From NCBI GenBank assembly GCA_029259935.1, contig JAJDEH010000009.1, positions 51,745-115,744 on the forward strand: a stretch of 64,000 nt of DNA. The letters are read 5' to 3'. Source of the DNA: Planctomycetota bacterium (GTDB lineage: Bacteria; Planctomycetota; Planctomycetia; Pirellulales; Pirellulaceae). Positions within the stretch are counted from its first letter, which is position 1. Every line of letters starts with the position of its first letter. The translations under genes and the position numbers were made by a program. The notes under the pieces were generated by a model. The model was not told the origin of the DNA. It saw only the letters and a program-made list of their open reading frames with translations, and did no database searches. Below, one piece after another: positions 1 to 8,577 of this stretch.

Positions 1-3000
1 GATCTGCACTTGCTCGGACACTTGCTGCAACACTTCCAAAGTCTGCCGAGCCCGCGCGTCGTCGAAATTGACCAGCACATCGTCCATCACCAGCGGCAGC
101 GGTTCGCTTTCTCGACAATAGTGCAGAATGTAAGCCAACCGAATCGCCAAGTAGAGCTGCTCGCGCGTGCCGGTACTCAGTTGCGTTGGTTCCTTCACGT
201 GGCCATCATGCTGGACCACTTGCAACGTGCCTTGCTTGTCAAGCTTGCGCTGAATGGAAACATAGCGGCCCTGCGTCATCTGGTTCAGAATCTTGGCCAC
301 GTCGGCCAGCATTTTTGGCTGATGTTCTTGTTCAAACTTTTGGATGGCGTTTTTTAGTAGCAACCGTGCCATCACCAGCGGTGCCCAGCGATCGACGGCC
401 GATCGCAGTTGGCTGTATTGAGTTTGTAAATCGGCCGAAAGGTCGGCCGCCTTGCTTGCGCCGCTCAACGTTTCCAGCCGTTCCGATTCCAGGGCCGCGG
501 CGCGCAGCGCTTGCGTGTAATCGGCGTGGACGGACTTGATGTGTTCCGCCAGTTGGCCGCGTTTGGCGGCAATCGCGTTTTCGTCGAATTCATCCAACTC
601 CGACTGGAACGCCGCGTCATCTTCGCTTCCGCAAATCAGCGCGATCTCGCGTTGGGATTGCTCTTTGACGGCGATCACTGTTTGCCGCCGCTGCTCTCGT
701 TCGGCGAGCTGCAGAAACTGCTCTTCGTCGTTGGTCTTGGCACACTCCATCAGCTCGTCGAGCCGTTGGCGAATTTCGCCGCCTTGCGTTTTTCGAACCT
801 TGATTCGGTCTTCGAGTTTCGTCTGTTCTTGTTGCAGTCGCTGCCGGTCCCGCTCGGCTTGCTTGGCTTCTTCCAACCACTGGTTCAGTTCGACAATCGC
901 GTTTTCCGCCGGCATCAGCAACAGTTCGCTGGCCAGCGTGTCGCATAGACCGCGTACCTTCAACTCAAATTCGCTAAGCTCGCCCTGCATCTGCCCGATG
1001 CGCTGATCGAGCGATTCGGCCTGTTCGTACTCACGCTGTGCTTCACCGAGCGAGTTGACGACCTTCGTCGCCAGCGCAATGTCCCAACCGTCGGGATAGC
1101 CACATTCGGTCAGCAGTCCCTTCCAACCCTGTTGCCAAGCCTCTCTCTGGCCGGACAATTGCGAGAGCTCTTGCTCGAGCGCAGCCAACTCCTTCATTTT
1201 GCGAGAAAGTTCCGACTGGAGTGTTTCCCGCTGAGCGGCGAGGTCTCGCATTTTGTTCGCCCGCCGCCGCGCCGCCTGCAACAGTTCTTCGCCGGGACCT
1301 TCGAAGTCGCCTATTGCCTGCTGAAGCTCGGCTTCAAATTTCCGGGCCTGGTTTTCCAAATCGGCAATTTTCTGCTCGACGAATGTCAGATGCTCGCGAC
1401 GTTCGCACAGTTCCGCGTAGGATCGCAGCCAATCCTGCATGGCATCGGGTGCCAACGGGCGCAACTTGCAATCAGTCCAATGGTCCTGCCACTCTTGTTC
1501 CAACGCGGTATCGCGGCATCGTGCGGACTTGAGCCGCGTCGACGCGTCGCGCACAGCGTGTTCCAGCTTCGCCTGTTCTTCCCGCAGTTGCTCTTGCTTG
1601 GCAATCGACTCGGCGTTTTCAAACCGCTGATCCGCCATCTCATCCGTAAGCGATTGCAGCCGATCAAAAACGCTCAGCAAATGACCCCGCGGGTCTTTTG
1701 CCGCCGAGTGCGAGTCGGATAGGGATACCATCTCCGTTGGCAGCGAATCTTGCCAGTCGCGAATCTCGTCGTCACTGACCGCCTCGGCTTCCACCAACAA
1801 TCGGCGTAACAGGTTCCACGCCTGATCGCGCTGCATTCGCGCCGCGAACAACTTTTGCTTCGTGGGGATTGCGGAATTGTCAGCATCGCGATCCACCGAC
1901 GCACGCTGTTTTTCAAGTTCCCGCTCGACTTGCTGAAGGGCCCGCGACGTTCGATCCACCTCCTTCTCGGTCTCGCCGAAGCGACGGCGGAATTCGGCAA
2001 CCGTCTTTTCCATCGGCACCGGCAGCGGTTCCGTGAGATCGCAGTCGCCTGTTAGCGGGCTTTGCAATTCCGCCGTTAGCGTTGTGATCCGGCGATCCGT
2101 TTGGGTGCGTTCGGCTACCAGCGTCGCCAGTTGTTCTTGCCATGCGGTGTACTGGTGCGAACGAGCAAGTGTCTTTTCCAAGACGTCGACCGATTCGATC
2201 ACTTCGGCTTCGCCGTTCTTCGCCTGCAACGTTTCCATGTCGCGGGCCAGGCTTTGCTGTCGCGACTGAAGCTGTTCTTCGCGGCGACCCAGAGTTTGGT
2301 GCTCTTCTTTGGATCGTTCAAAAGCGTCGCGCTGGGCGAGGCTGGTTTTGAAGCGGCAAAGGTCCGCCAGATCCCAATCCGGATTGATCTTGTGAATCTT
2401 GGCGATCACAAGATCCTTGATCGTTTGCGACTCCTGCTTGCGGATGGGAATGTCACGCCGAAAGCCGCGGATCTTATCGACTTGTTGCTGCAACTCGCGA
2501 AGCTGTTTCTCTCTTTCCAAAATCTCCGGGACTTGCTTGACATTTTCCAGTTGTTCGCATGCCGTTGCCAATTCTCGCTCGGCTGCTGCCAATTCGGCTT
2601 GAACCTCGTCACGACGCGCGACAAGCGTACGGTATTGGGCGGCACCGTCCTTGGGAAAGTCGCCCGCGGGCGGCAATTTTGTTAGTTCCTGTTCGGCCTT
2701 CAGCAACACTTTGGCCGGATCGGCGGCGTCGCACAGTTTCCTAAGTCGTTCGTCATGCCCGCGCAGCTCGTCCAGTCGTGTTTGCAAACTCTGGACCTTG
2801 TCGTCCGCTTCGTGACTCGATGCGAGCAGTTGTTGATAGTCCTGCGGTTTGACGAGGCTTTCACGCAAGGCCTTGCCGGTTTCACGGATCTCGGACAGTT
2901 GCCGATTGATTGTCCGTTTCGTCGCCGTCGGCGAGAACAAACTTTCATGCTCGCTTTTCATGCCCTCCTGTAGCTGTTGAAAATTGGCCAAGCCTCCCAG

Positions 3001-3453
3001 GCCGCCGCCAAAAAGTGCTTCGGTCAAATTCGAATGCTGCAAGCTCTTTTCACCCGCGGACAACTCGGTAAGCGAGAATCCGAACAACTGTTCGTATAGA
3101 TCCGGGCTGGCTCCGCCTAGGAGTGCCGAAAGATCCTCGGCGTTGATCTGGCGACCGCTTGATTCAATCTTCCCGACGACCGGATCCTTGCGGCCCTTGC
3201 GACGGCGGTATTGAGCCCGCTCGCCATCGGCCCATTCAACCGAGGCCGTGACCGCCATTTCGCCGCCGTGCTTTTCCCAAGCGTAAGGATTACGCATCGG
3301 AAAACCGAACAGCACCTCGCGGACTAATTGCAACAGCGTCGATTTGCCGGCTTCGTTCGGACCATAAATCAGTTCGAATCCGTCGCCGCCAAATTCGAAC
3401 CGCTGGCCCGAGAATACGCCGAAATGCTCGATGTCTAGCTCTAACAGCTTCAC
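1..3453 (-). CDS. YhaN/SbcC-like AAA ATPase (partial, 3' end cut by window edge)
   Basis: Large Rad50/SMC-like ATPase expected to work with the SbcD-type nuclease encoded immediately upstream (3450-4709) in processing DNA ends. The GTG start at 3453 overlaps the nuclease stop codon by 4 bp (GTGA), which implies translational coupling. The N-terminus reads LLELDIEHFGVFSG, followed by Walker A GPNEAGKST at about residues 31-39. The long middle is rich in Gln, Glu, Arg and Leu, as expected for coiled coil. Close to the left edge are a signature-like LSTGTREQL and Walker B VMDDVLVNFDD at about residue 1120, so only a short C-terminal tail should be missing. The AAA-type N-terminus and partner resemble YhaN/YhaO more than classical SbcC. 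Family assignment is confident; biological role is inferred from the family. Confidence 0.88.
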   Translation of the reverse strand, partial: MKLLELDIEHFGVFSGQRFEFGGDGFELIYGPNEAGKSTLLQLVREVLFGFPMRNPYAWEKHGGEMAVTASVEWADGERAQYRRRKGRKDPVVGKIESSGRQINAEDLSALLGGASPDLYEQLFGFSLTELSAGEKSLQHSNLTEALFGGGLGGLANFQQLQEGMKSEHESLFSPTATKRTINRQLSEIRETGKALRESLVKPQDYQQLLASSHEADDKVQSLQTRLDELRGHDERLRKLCDAADPAKVLLKAEQELTKLPPAGDFPKDGAAQYRTLVARRDEVQAELAAAERELATACEQLENVKQVPEILEREKQLRELQQQVDKIRGFRRDIPIRKQESQTIKDLVIAKIHKINPDWDLADLCRFKTSLAQRDAFERSKEEHQTLGRREEQLQSRQQSLARDMETLQAKNGEAEVIESVDVLEKTLARSHQYTAWQEQLATLVAERTQTDRRITTLTAELQSPLTGDCDLTEPLPVPMEKTVAEFRRRFGETEKEVDRTSRALQQVERELEKQRASVDRDADNSAIPTKQKLFAARMQRDQAWNLLRRLLVEAEAVSDDEIRDWQDSLPTEMVSLSDSHSAAKDPRGHLLSVFDRLQSLTDEMADQRFENAESIAKQEQLREEQAKLEHAVRDASTRLKSARCRDTALEQEWQDHWTDCKLRPLAPDAMQDWLRSYAELCERREHLTFVEQKIADLENQARKFEAELQQAIGDFEGPGEELLQAARRRANKMRDLAAQRETLQSELSRKMKELAALEQELSQLSGQREAWQQGWKGLLTECGYPDGWDIALATKVVNSLGEAQREYEQAESLDQRIGQMQGELSEFELKVRGLCDTLASELLLMPAENAIVELNQWLEEAKQAERDRQRLQQEQTKLEDRIKVRKTQGGEIRQRLDELMECAKTNDEEQFLQLAEREQRRQTVIAVKEQSQREIALICGSEDDAAFQSELDEFDENAIAAKRGQLAEHIKSVHADYTQALRAAALESERLETLSGASKAADLSADLQTQYSQLRSAVDRWAPLVMARLLLKNAIQKFEQEHQPKMLADVAKILNQMTQGRYVSIQRKLDKQGTLQVVQHDGHVKEPTQLSTGTREQLYLAIRLAYILHYCRESEPLPLVMDDVLVNFDDARARQTLEVLQQVSEQVQI

Positions 3454-4709
3454 ACTTTCGACTCCCGTAGTTGGGCCACGAGCAACCCTTCCGCCTGACG
3501 CAGCCAAGCATGCAATTGATCGGGATCTTCGATTTCGATGCCGGCATCTTTCAGCTCGACGGCCGCCTTCTTGACGAGCGGCGCGAATTCGTCAGCCATC
3601 GCCAACAGCCCGGCGTCGTCGTGATCCAGTTCTTCAATGGTCCGCAGCAGATCGCCCATCAAATCCGAACTCTGCCGCAATTGATCGATATCGATCGGCA
3701 GCGAAGTATCGACGACGATTTGCTCGACCCACACGCCGTCGCATTCGTTGGCCAAATTGTGGATCTGCGCGAGTACCTCTTCGCGATCGGTTCGCCGCAC
3801 CAGCGACTGGTGCGCGCCACAAGCGCCTCGCAAGACCAAGCGAACGGCCGCCAACCGGCCCTCGGATTCATCCCGGCATGCGGCCAGTTTGGCGCTGGCG
3901 GCCTGATAAAGTTCCGACAGTCCCATCGATTCATCCAAGTCGACTTCGGCCAGATGCCAACGGACGGTATCGGTCGCGTGAAAGTCGACGGATTGGATTT
4001 CGCCATGATCGACGGTCACTAGCAAACATCCCTTCGCGCCGGTCTCCTTGATGTGGCGGCCTTGTGTGTTGCCCGCATAAGCGATGTACGGCTCTTCGCG
4101 AATCGGCGGCGCGGACCGCTGGTGAATATGTCCCAGTGCCCAATAGTCGTAACCTTGGCCGGTGAGCACTTCCTCGGAGGTCGGCGCGTAGGTGCAGTGG
4201 TCGACATTGCCCGTCAAACTGGTGTGCAGCACGCCAATGTTGAAACAGCCGGTGACCGCCGCCGGATACTTCGCGGCCAAATCATGAGGGCACTGAGGCG
4301 TGGCGAAACCTTGACCATGCAAGGCCACGGCCAATGGCTCGATCCTGAAAGTTTCCGGCTCGCCAACGGAAAACTGATGCACGTTGTCGGGCCAAGTAAT
4401 GGCCTGTCGCACTTTGCTGGCCGCGTCGTGATTGCCGCGAATGAGATAGACCTGAATGCCCTGCTTGGCCAAGCGTCGGAACTGGCCCGCCGTCCAGAGG
4501 CCGGTTCGCATATCTTGCCATTCGCCGTCAAACAAGTCTCCGGCCACGATCAGGAAATCGACCGACTGGTCGAGCGCCAAGGTGACAAGGTTGGCGAAAG
4601 CTTCGCGAGTGGCACCGCGCAGTTGCTCGACGGGCGCGCCTTCGTAAGCCTCTAGACCGCGCAGAGGGCTGTCGATATGCGCGTCAGCCGCGTGAATGAA
4701 CTTGAACAT
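3450..4709 (-). CDS. SbcD/YhaO-like DNA repair exonuclease (calcineurin-like phosphoesterase)
   Basis: Metal-dependent nuclease subunit of an SbcCD/YhaNO-type complex, 419 aa, the usual length for the family. The metallophosphoesterase motifs are all present and in order: DAH at residues 9-11, GDLFD at 57-61, RGNHD at 91-95 and a late GHIHQ motif. The C-terminal part beyond the nuclease domain is the region that contacts the ATPase partner in this family. ATG start at 4709. The gene leads a two-gene leftward operon with the ATPase, with a 4-bp overlap. Nothing appears to be missing from the active site. Confidence 0.92.
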   Translation of the reverse strand: MFKFIHAADAHIDSPLRGLEAYEGAPVEQLRGATREAFANLVTLALDQSVDFLIVAGDLFDGEWQDMRTGLWTAGQFRRLAKQGIQVYLIRGNHDAASKVRQAITWPDNVHQFSVGEPETFRIEPLAVALHGQGFATPQCPHDLAAKYPAAVTGCFNIGVLHTSLTGNVDHCTYAPTSEEVLTGQGYDYWALGHIHQRSAPPIREEPYIAYAGNTQGRHIKETGAKGCLLVTVDHGEIQSVDFHATDTVRWHLAEVDLDESMGLSELYQAASAKLAACRDESEGRLAAVRLVLRGACGAHQSLVRRTDREEVLAQIHNLANECDGVWVEQIVVDTSLPIDIDQLRQSSDLMGDLLRTIEELDHDDAGLLAMADEFAPLVKKAAVELKDAGIEIEDPDQLHAWLRQAEGLLVAQLRESKV

Positions 4710-5119
4710 GGCAGTTAGAAATGGATCCGTCCGCGTGGAAGATTTTGCCCAATCGTTACATCCTGTAATTTGACCACGGCGCTGTCACTGCGACCGCATA
4801 CTAGACAGTTGTATATTATCCGTTTCATCGTGGACTTTCCACCCGTGGGACGGACCATGGCGGACGTTCCGCCTCTCATTCAGCCGGCCAGCCGCTTGGA
4901 AAATTCCGAATTGTCAAAGATCTACTGGGCGGGGCAAAGCGGCGCACTCACGCTGCTGTAACATATGGCCTTCGCTCATTACCTTGGTTTTCTAGCAGTT
5001 TGTTGAACAATCGCATTCGAAACGCTTGCAAAGACAATCGTGTCACCAACAGCAACAAGAAAATCGCGACGCGCTGGCGCTTCGCATTTCGAATCGCAGC
5101 TTCTTTCAACGGACTACCA

Positions 5120-5237
5120 AGGATCGTTCGAGCAATTGGTGTCCCATTAGCCGGCATGCGTTAGCATCCGGTTCTGAAAAACCGCGGCTAGCGCCCAACG
5201 GCTGATCAAAACGCGACACTTGTTTCGCGAACGATCC
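5120..5237. mobile_element. MITE-like element A, copy 1 (intact, 118 bp)
   Basis: Bounded by terminal inverted repeats starting AGGATCGTTCG and ending CGAACGATCCT, with looser complementarity continuing to about 22 bp. A second copy in the opposite orientation lies at 13479-13703 and shares the interior, including the stretch around AACGGCTGATCAAAACGCGA. It is too short to encode a transposase, so it would move only with help from a full-length relative. No clear target duplication is visible. Confidence 0.65.
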
Positions 5238-5432
5238 TAAGCCCGGCACGGAATGCCCAGCCCCATCCAAATTCTATTCTACGCAACTCGGGCCAACCGT
5301 TCCACGTAAAGGACAAACGGCAAACTGCGCGGCTACCAGCAACCGTAAACTACATAAAGTGCTCCCGCCGGATCCGGCCCTGGCGGTAGCAAGGATTCGG
5401 TGGCGGGGCATGATAGCAATTCACACCGTCGT

Positions 5433-5460
5433 GCTTCCGCCGGGACGAGCCCGGCGGAGC
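5433..5460. repeat. GC-rich intergenic hairpin (CCGCCGGG family), copy 1
   Basis: Inverted repeat with arms TTCCGCCGGG and CCCGGCGGAG around a short ACGAG-type loop. Two related hairpins occur at 7032-7060 and 7145-7173, all in the accessory patch around the SUKH genes. Such short palindromes are common as dispersed intergenic repeats; function is unknown. Confidence 0.55.
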
Positions 5461-5640
5461 GCCGCGGTTGCTCCAGCTAGTTCAGGTCGTAACTGGCCAT
5501 CGGCTAGATTCCTTAAACGCCGTCCGTGTGCTGCTGCGCGGGGTTGCGGATGGCGCAGCACCGGTGGCAAAAACGCCGCCACGCCAACGCAAGAAGTGAT
5601 TTCTGAGAATGTGTGACAAAATGGAGGACAAGGTCCCTTC

Positions 5641-6117
5641 TCATTCCACGTAAGCGTCTCCTTCCCGCAAAGTCTCTTCAATCCACTCATCGAATGTGAA
5701 TGTCCCTCGACTCCATTGCCTTTGGCTTGTGTCCCACTCTTTGACCAAGCCACTTTGCTCAAGCAGAATCAGTCTGCCGTAGTTCGTCATGGCAATAGCC
5801 CAATCCGAATCTCGGTTACGCCCAGCTGAACGCCATTTCGGTGTGAACTTGTCGATATACCACTCCGTCGCCCACTCTAATGGTGGGAGCGGTGGCTCCG
5901 TCGAGATACCAAAAATCGTCACCAAAGGCCCACCATCAATGAACAACTCTGCACCATTGAATTGTCTGAGCATCTGCGATAGCGTTTCTGGCATCTTTCC
6001 TAACTCTTCATCTACGGCCAGGATCCTGTCCATGGAGCAAGCCGGCAGAATCTTGTGAACACGGTCAGGATAGGAGTGAAGCCGGCGAAGCACATCTTCC
6101 CAATTCACGTTCATCAT
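5641..6117 (-). CDS. SMI1/KNR4 (SUKH) family protein, likely immunity protein
   Basis: 158 aa. The pattern fits the SUKH superfamily: an early basic helix, then a segment reading VDEELGKMPETLSQMLRQFNGAE, close to the family E..lg..lP......l...NG signature, then beta-rich sequence with aromatic residues and a C-terminal FDEWIEETL helix. SUKH proteins usually neutralise polymorphic toxins, and a second SUKH-like gene lies 200 bp upstream, which supports that role. Two adjacent ATG codons at 6117 and 6114 are both plausible starts. No toxin gene directly precedes it. Housekeeping SMI1-like proteins also exist, so the immunity role is an inference. Confidence 0.7.
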   Translation of the reverse strand: MMNVNWEDVLRRLHSYPDRVHKILPACSMDRILAVDEELGKMPETLSQMLRQFNGAELFIDGGPLVTIFGISTEPPLPPLEWATEWYIDKFTPKWRSAGRNRDSDWAIAMTNYGRLILLEQSGLVKEWDTSQRQWSRGTFTFDEWIEETLREGDAYVE

Positions 6118-6316
6118 GGTGCCCCTGAAGCTTGCCGAATCATGGCTGCACGATCAATTAATGGTCCCATCGTTGAATTTTGAAAATGCCCGCCGTGCTC
6201 GGTTAGATTCACCGAGTAGCAGAACTACGAATCGAGAAAGTGTTTGAAAAAAGGGGGCAAGGTGGGCGGGGGACATGTTTTTGATTCTATGAACAGTTGC
6301 TGTAGCGCCGGAGTCG

Positions 6317-6853
6317 TTAGAATAGCCCTGCCTCTGCTGATTCCAATGTGACCGACCAGATTCCCTCAGTGTCACACAACGGCGCACTGTCAATCGTCTC
6401 AAATGCCGTTCGTAGTGTCCCACTACTATCGAATCCTTCACTCGATGCTTTGTTGAAATGGGCGATAAACTGGTAGAACCGTCCAATCGACGTATTGATG
6501 AGTTGGGTTTCACCTGACAATCGATGTAGACGAGGCATATCGATGTAGACGAGGCATCCGGTATCGCAGTCGATGACATGCGTGCCAAACTCATTCTGAC
6601 CAACTGCGACCGCACGCTCAATAGTCTTTTCGTCGTTATTCATAAAGTAGCTCTTGCCCTGAGTGTCGGCAGACAGCACCAACGTCTTTAAGCATTTGAA
6701 CCACTCCGCAAATCGCTTCGGAAGACCAAGATCGTCGATGATCCGAGTCGCTACACCAAGCTCCGTACGAACTGTGTCGTCCATTGCAGGTTGACTCAGA
6801 TTCTCAATGCCGATCAAATCACGAAGCTCTTGAATCGTAAGTGAAGAATTCAT
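6317..6853 (-). CDS. SUKH-4-like immunity protein
   Basis: 178 aa. The central part has HVIDCDTGCLVYID followed by LINTSIGRFYQFI, matching the SUKH-4 pattern of an acidic strand, then a conserved NTS/NSS and an F..F helix. The start ATG at 6853 overlaps the stop of the short upstream frame (6850-7089) by 4 bp, as toxin-immunity pairs often do. Oddity: a 19-bp direct duplication (unit ATCGATGTAGACGAGGCAT on the + strand, near 6524-6561) lies inside the gene. Because 19 is not a multiple of three, the second copy is read in a different frame (MPRLHR). Both flanks still look family-like, so the gene may have compensated or been recently altered. Confidence 0.6.
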   Translation of the reverse strand: MNSSLTIQELRDLIGIENLSQPAMDDTVRTELGVATRIIDDLGLPKRFAEWFKCLKTLVLSADTQGKSYFMNNDEKTIERAVAVGQNEFGTHVIDCDTGCLVYIDMPRLHRLSGETQLINTSIGRFYQFIAHFNKASSEGFDSSGTLRTAFETIDSAPLCDTEGIWSVTLESAEAGLF

Positions 6854-7089
6854 AGCCCTTCATTTCTCAACAATTCGTCAAGTGCCTTGTTTCCTCGAAC
6901 GCGAGATGCCTTGTCTCCCCACTCAACCAAGTACGTAATGTCAGCATCGGGAAAGTCTTGTGCCAGCATTCTATCGCAATTTGGAATGAGAAGCTGACAG
7001 GGCTGTCTTGGCGAGTAGCTGCTCAGTTGTCGCTCGCGCCGGGACAAGCCCGGTGGAAGCGCTGTGACGGAAACGCTGCGGCAGAACAA
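6850..7089 (-). pseudogene. Possible toxin C-terminal remnant upstream of SUKH-4 gene
   Basis: Only the last 45 or so residues look like real protein: they contain PNCDRMLAQDFPDADITYL and VEWGDKASRVRGNKALDELL. A Cys near a C..ml...FPd.dI.. pattern is reminiscent of deaminase-fold toxins, but this is weak evidence. The upstream part reads through a GC-rich repeat (7032-7060) and has no family-like features, and there is no long upstream frame. I read it as the tail of a toxin gene cut by repeat-mediated rearrangement, retained with its immunity gene through the ATGA overlap at 6850-6853. It could also be a chance frame. Confidence 0.35.
7032..7060. repeat. GC-rich intergenic hairpin, copy 2
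   Basis: Imperfect inverted repeat GCTCGCGCCGGG...CCCGGTGGAAGC related to the hairpins at 5433 and 7145. It sits where the possible toxin frame loses recognisable coding character. Confidence 0.5.
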
Positions 7090-7144
7090 TGCGGCGAAGT
7101 AGCTTCGCCCCGAAAGTCCCCAAAAGAAAGACTAATTCGCGAGA

Positions 7145-7173
7145 GTTTCCGCCGGGCAGGCCCCGGCGGAAGC
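7145..7173. repeat. GC-rich intergenic hairpin, copy 3
   Basis: Inverted repeat with arms TTTCCGCCGGG and CCCCGGCGGAA around a CAGG-like centre; same family as 5433 and 7032. The surrounding 7090-7377 region has no gene I can support. Confidence 0.5.
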
Positions 7174-7377
7174 AACGATTCAACGTTGGGGCAAGGCTTC
7201 CGGCCATTTGCATCGAACACTGGACTGGATCAGCTACATCATCCCTGCGTCTGAATCGATCGGTGCGTGCAAGCTCGGCGCCCTACATTCGCAGTTTGAA
7301 ACATCGCGCGGCCGTGGGCAAGCGCGTCGGCAAGATGGCTGACTCGACACGGCGCTGTTACCATGATGGCGAAAGAC

Positions 7378-7511
7378 CTAGTGCTTTGTTACAGCTAAGA
7401 ATTAGGATTCGTTGAATTCGTGGGGTGCCACTGGCGTCTCGCCAGCGTAGTGCTACGAGCACGGGCAAGATGCCCGTGGCACCCTAAAATCAAGCTGTCA
7501 CAAAGCACTAG
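7378..7511. mobile_element. MITE-like element B, copy 1 (134 bp)
   Basis: Ends form 19-bp inverted repeats: CTAGTGCTTTGTTACAGCT on the left and the complement of AGCTGTCACAAAGCACTAG on the right, one mismatch. Inside is a second inverted pair, GGGTGCCACTGGCGTCTCGCC against GGGCAAGATGCCCGTGGCACC. CTAG at both outer edges could be a 4-bp target duplication. A second copy lies at 13495-13629. The right end is 40 bp upstream of the SDR start at 7552, so it may affect that gene's promoter. No coding capacity. Confidence 0.7.
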
Positions 7512-7551
7512 CAAGGAATTACGGACACCCAACTCTTATCGCGAGACCGAT

Positions 7552-8328
7552 ATGTCGCTGAATGATCAAGTTGCCTTTATCACGGGCGGGGCTGTTGGAT
7601 TGGGGAAGTGTATTGCTGGCCGCCTGGCCGAAGACGGCGCTCGCCTGGTGCTGTTCGCGCCCGAAGAAGATCAGCTTCAGCAGACCAGCGACGAATTGCG
7701 AGCCGCCGGTGCCGACGTCTTGCCGATCGTGGGCGACGTGACAAGCGAACAGAGCATTCAAGACGCGGTCGCTCGCACGCAAGATTCCTGGGGGCCGGTT
7801 GACATCCTGGTGAACAATTCCGGAATCGCCGGGCCCACCGCCATGGTCTCGGACGTGGCTTTGGCCGATTGGGACGACTGTCTGGCGATCAACCTGACCG
7901 GGGCCTTTCTTTGTTGCAAAGCGGTGGCTCCGGAGATGATTCGACGACGCTCGGGAAAGATCATTAATATCTCGTCGATCGCGGGCCGCATTGGCTATGC
8001 GTTGCGCAGCCCCTATGCGGTCTCGAAATGGGGTATGGTCGGACTGACTAAGTCGTTAGCCAATGAACTGGGGCCTTATGAAATCCAGGTCAATGTCATT
8101 CTTCCCGGACCGGTCCAAGGCGAGCGGATGAACAATGTCATCGCCGCCCGTGCCAAGGAAACCGGCCAGACCATTGAAGAGGCGACCGCCGGATATACGG
8201 ACAAGGCCGCGCTGCGCCGCATGGTCAAGCCGGAAGACATCTCCTCGATGGTGGCATTTCTGGCGTCGCCGGCGGGAAACAACATCACCGGCGAGTCGCT
8301 CGACGTTTCGGCGGGCTATGGTTGGTAA
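7552..8328 (+). CDS. SDR family NAD(P)-dependent oxidoreductase
   Basis: 258 aa classical short-chain dehydrogenase. Cofactor motif TGGAVGLG at residues 11-18, NNSG near 88-91, catalytic Ser about 142 and YxxxK with Tyr155 and Lys159. The frame is open further upstream, but that part is repeat element B, so the ATG at 7552 (MSLNDQV) is the right start. It lies alone between a repeat and an unrelated membrane operon. The substrate cannot be told; 3-oxoacyl-ACP reductase-like and sugar/alcohol dehydrogenases look the same at this level. Confidence 0.88.
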   Translation: MSLNDQVAFITGGAVGLGKCIAGRLAEDGARLVLFAPEEDQLQQTSDELRAAGADVLPIVGDVTSEQSIQDAVARTQDSWGPVDILVNNSGIAGPTAMVSDVALADWDDCLAINLTGAFLCCKAVAPEMIRRRSGKIINISSIAGRIGYALRSPYAVSKWGMVGLTKSLANELGPYEIQVNVILPGPVQGERMNNVIAARAKETGQTIEEATAGYTDKAALRRMVKPEDISSMVAFLASPAGNNITGESLDVSAGYGW

Positions 8329-8577
8329 CTCCCATGTCCCAGCGCCGCGCCTGTTTCAGCCGCCTTGCGTGGATTCCAGCGCGAACTAGAATCGACCATT
8401 GAGACGCAATCGTTGTAATGACGGTAGTGATTATGTTGACCAGGCAGATTGGTCGCTGATCGCTCCGCGATCATGGCGTCAGGTTCGCCGAGCGAATCAA
8501 GACGTTGCATTAAACAAAGCCTACACTTGGCTAGGCATCTATCTCCCCCCCTCCGCCCACCAGGTTGTTCTGATTCG

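Larger units (their letters stand above)
4710..5640. other. Long intergenic stretch with repeats
   Basis: About 930 bp between the start of the SbcD-like gene and the end of the first SUKH gene. It holds one MITE-like element (5120-5237), a GC-rich hairpin at 5433-5460 and another imperfect inverted repeat at 5528-5561 (GTGCTGCTGCGC pairing with GCGCAGCAC). Short reading frames here lack homology that I recognise and overlap the repeats, so I do not call genes. The SbcD promoter should lie in 4710-4850. Confidence 0.6.

Noticed and set aside
4770..5157. Short frames in the gap upstream of the SbcD-like gene
   Set aside because: They overlap repeat element A, have no homology and no ribosome-binding site.
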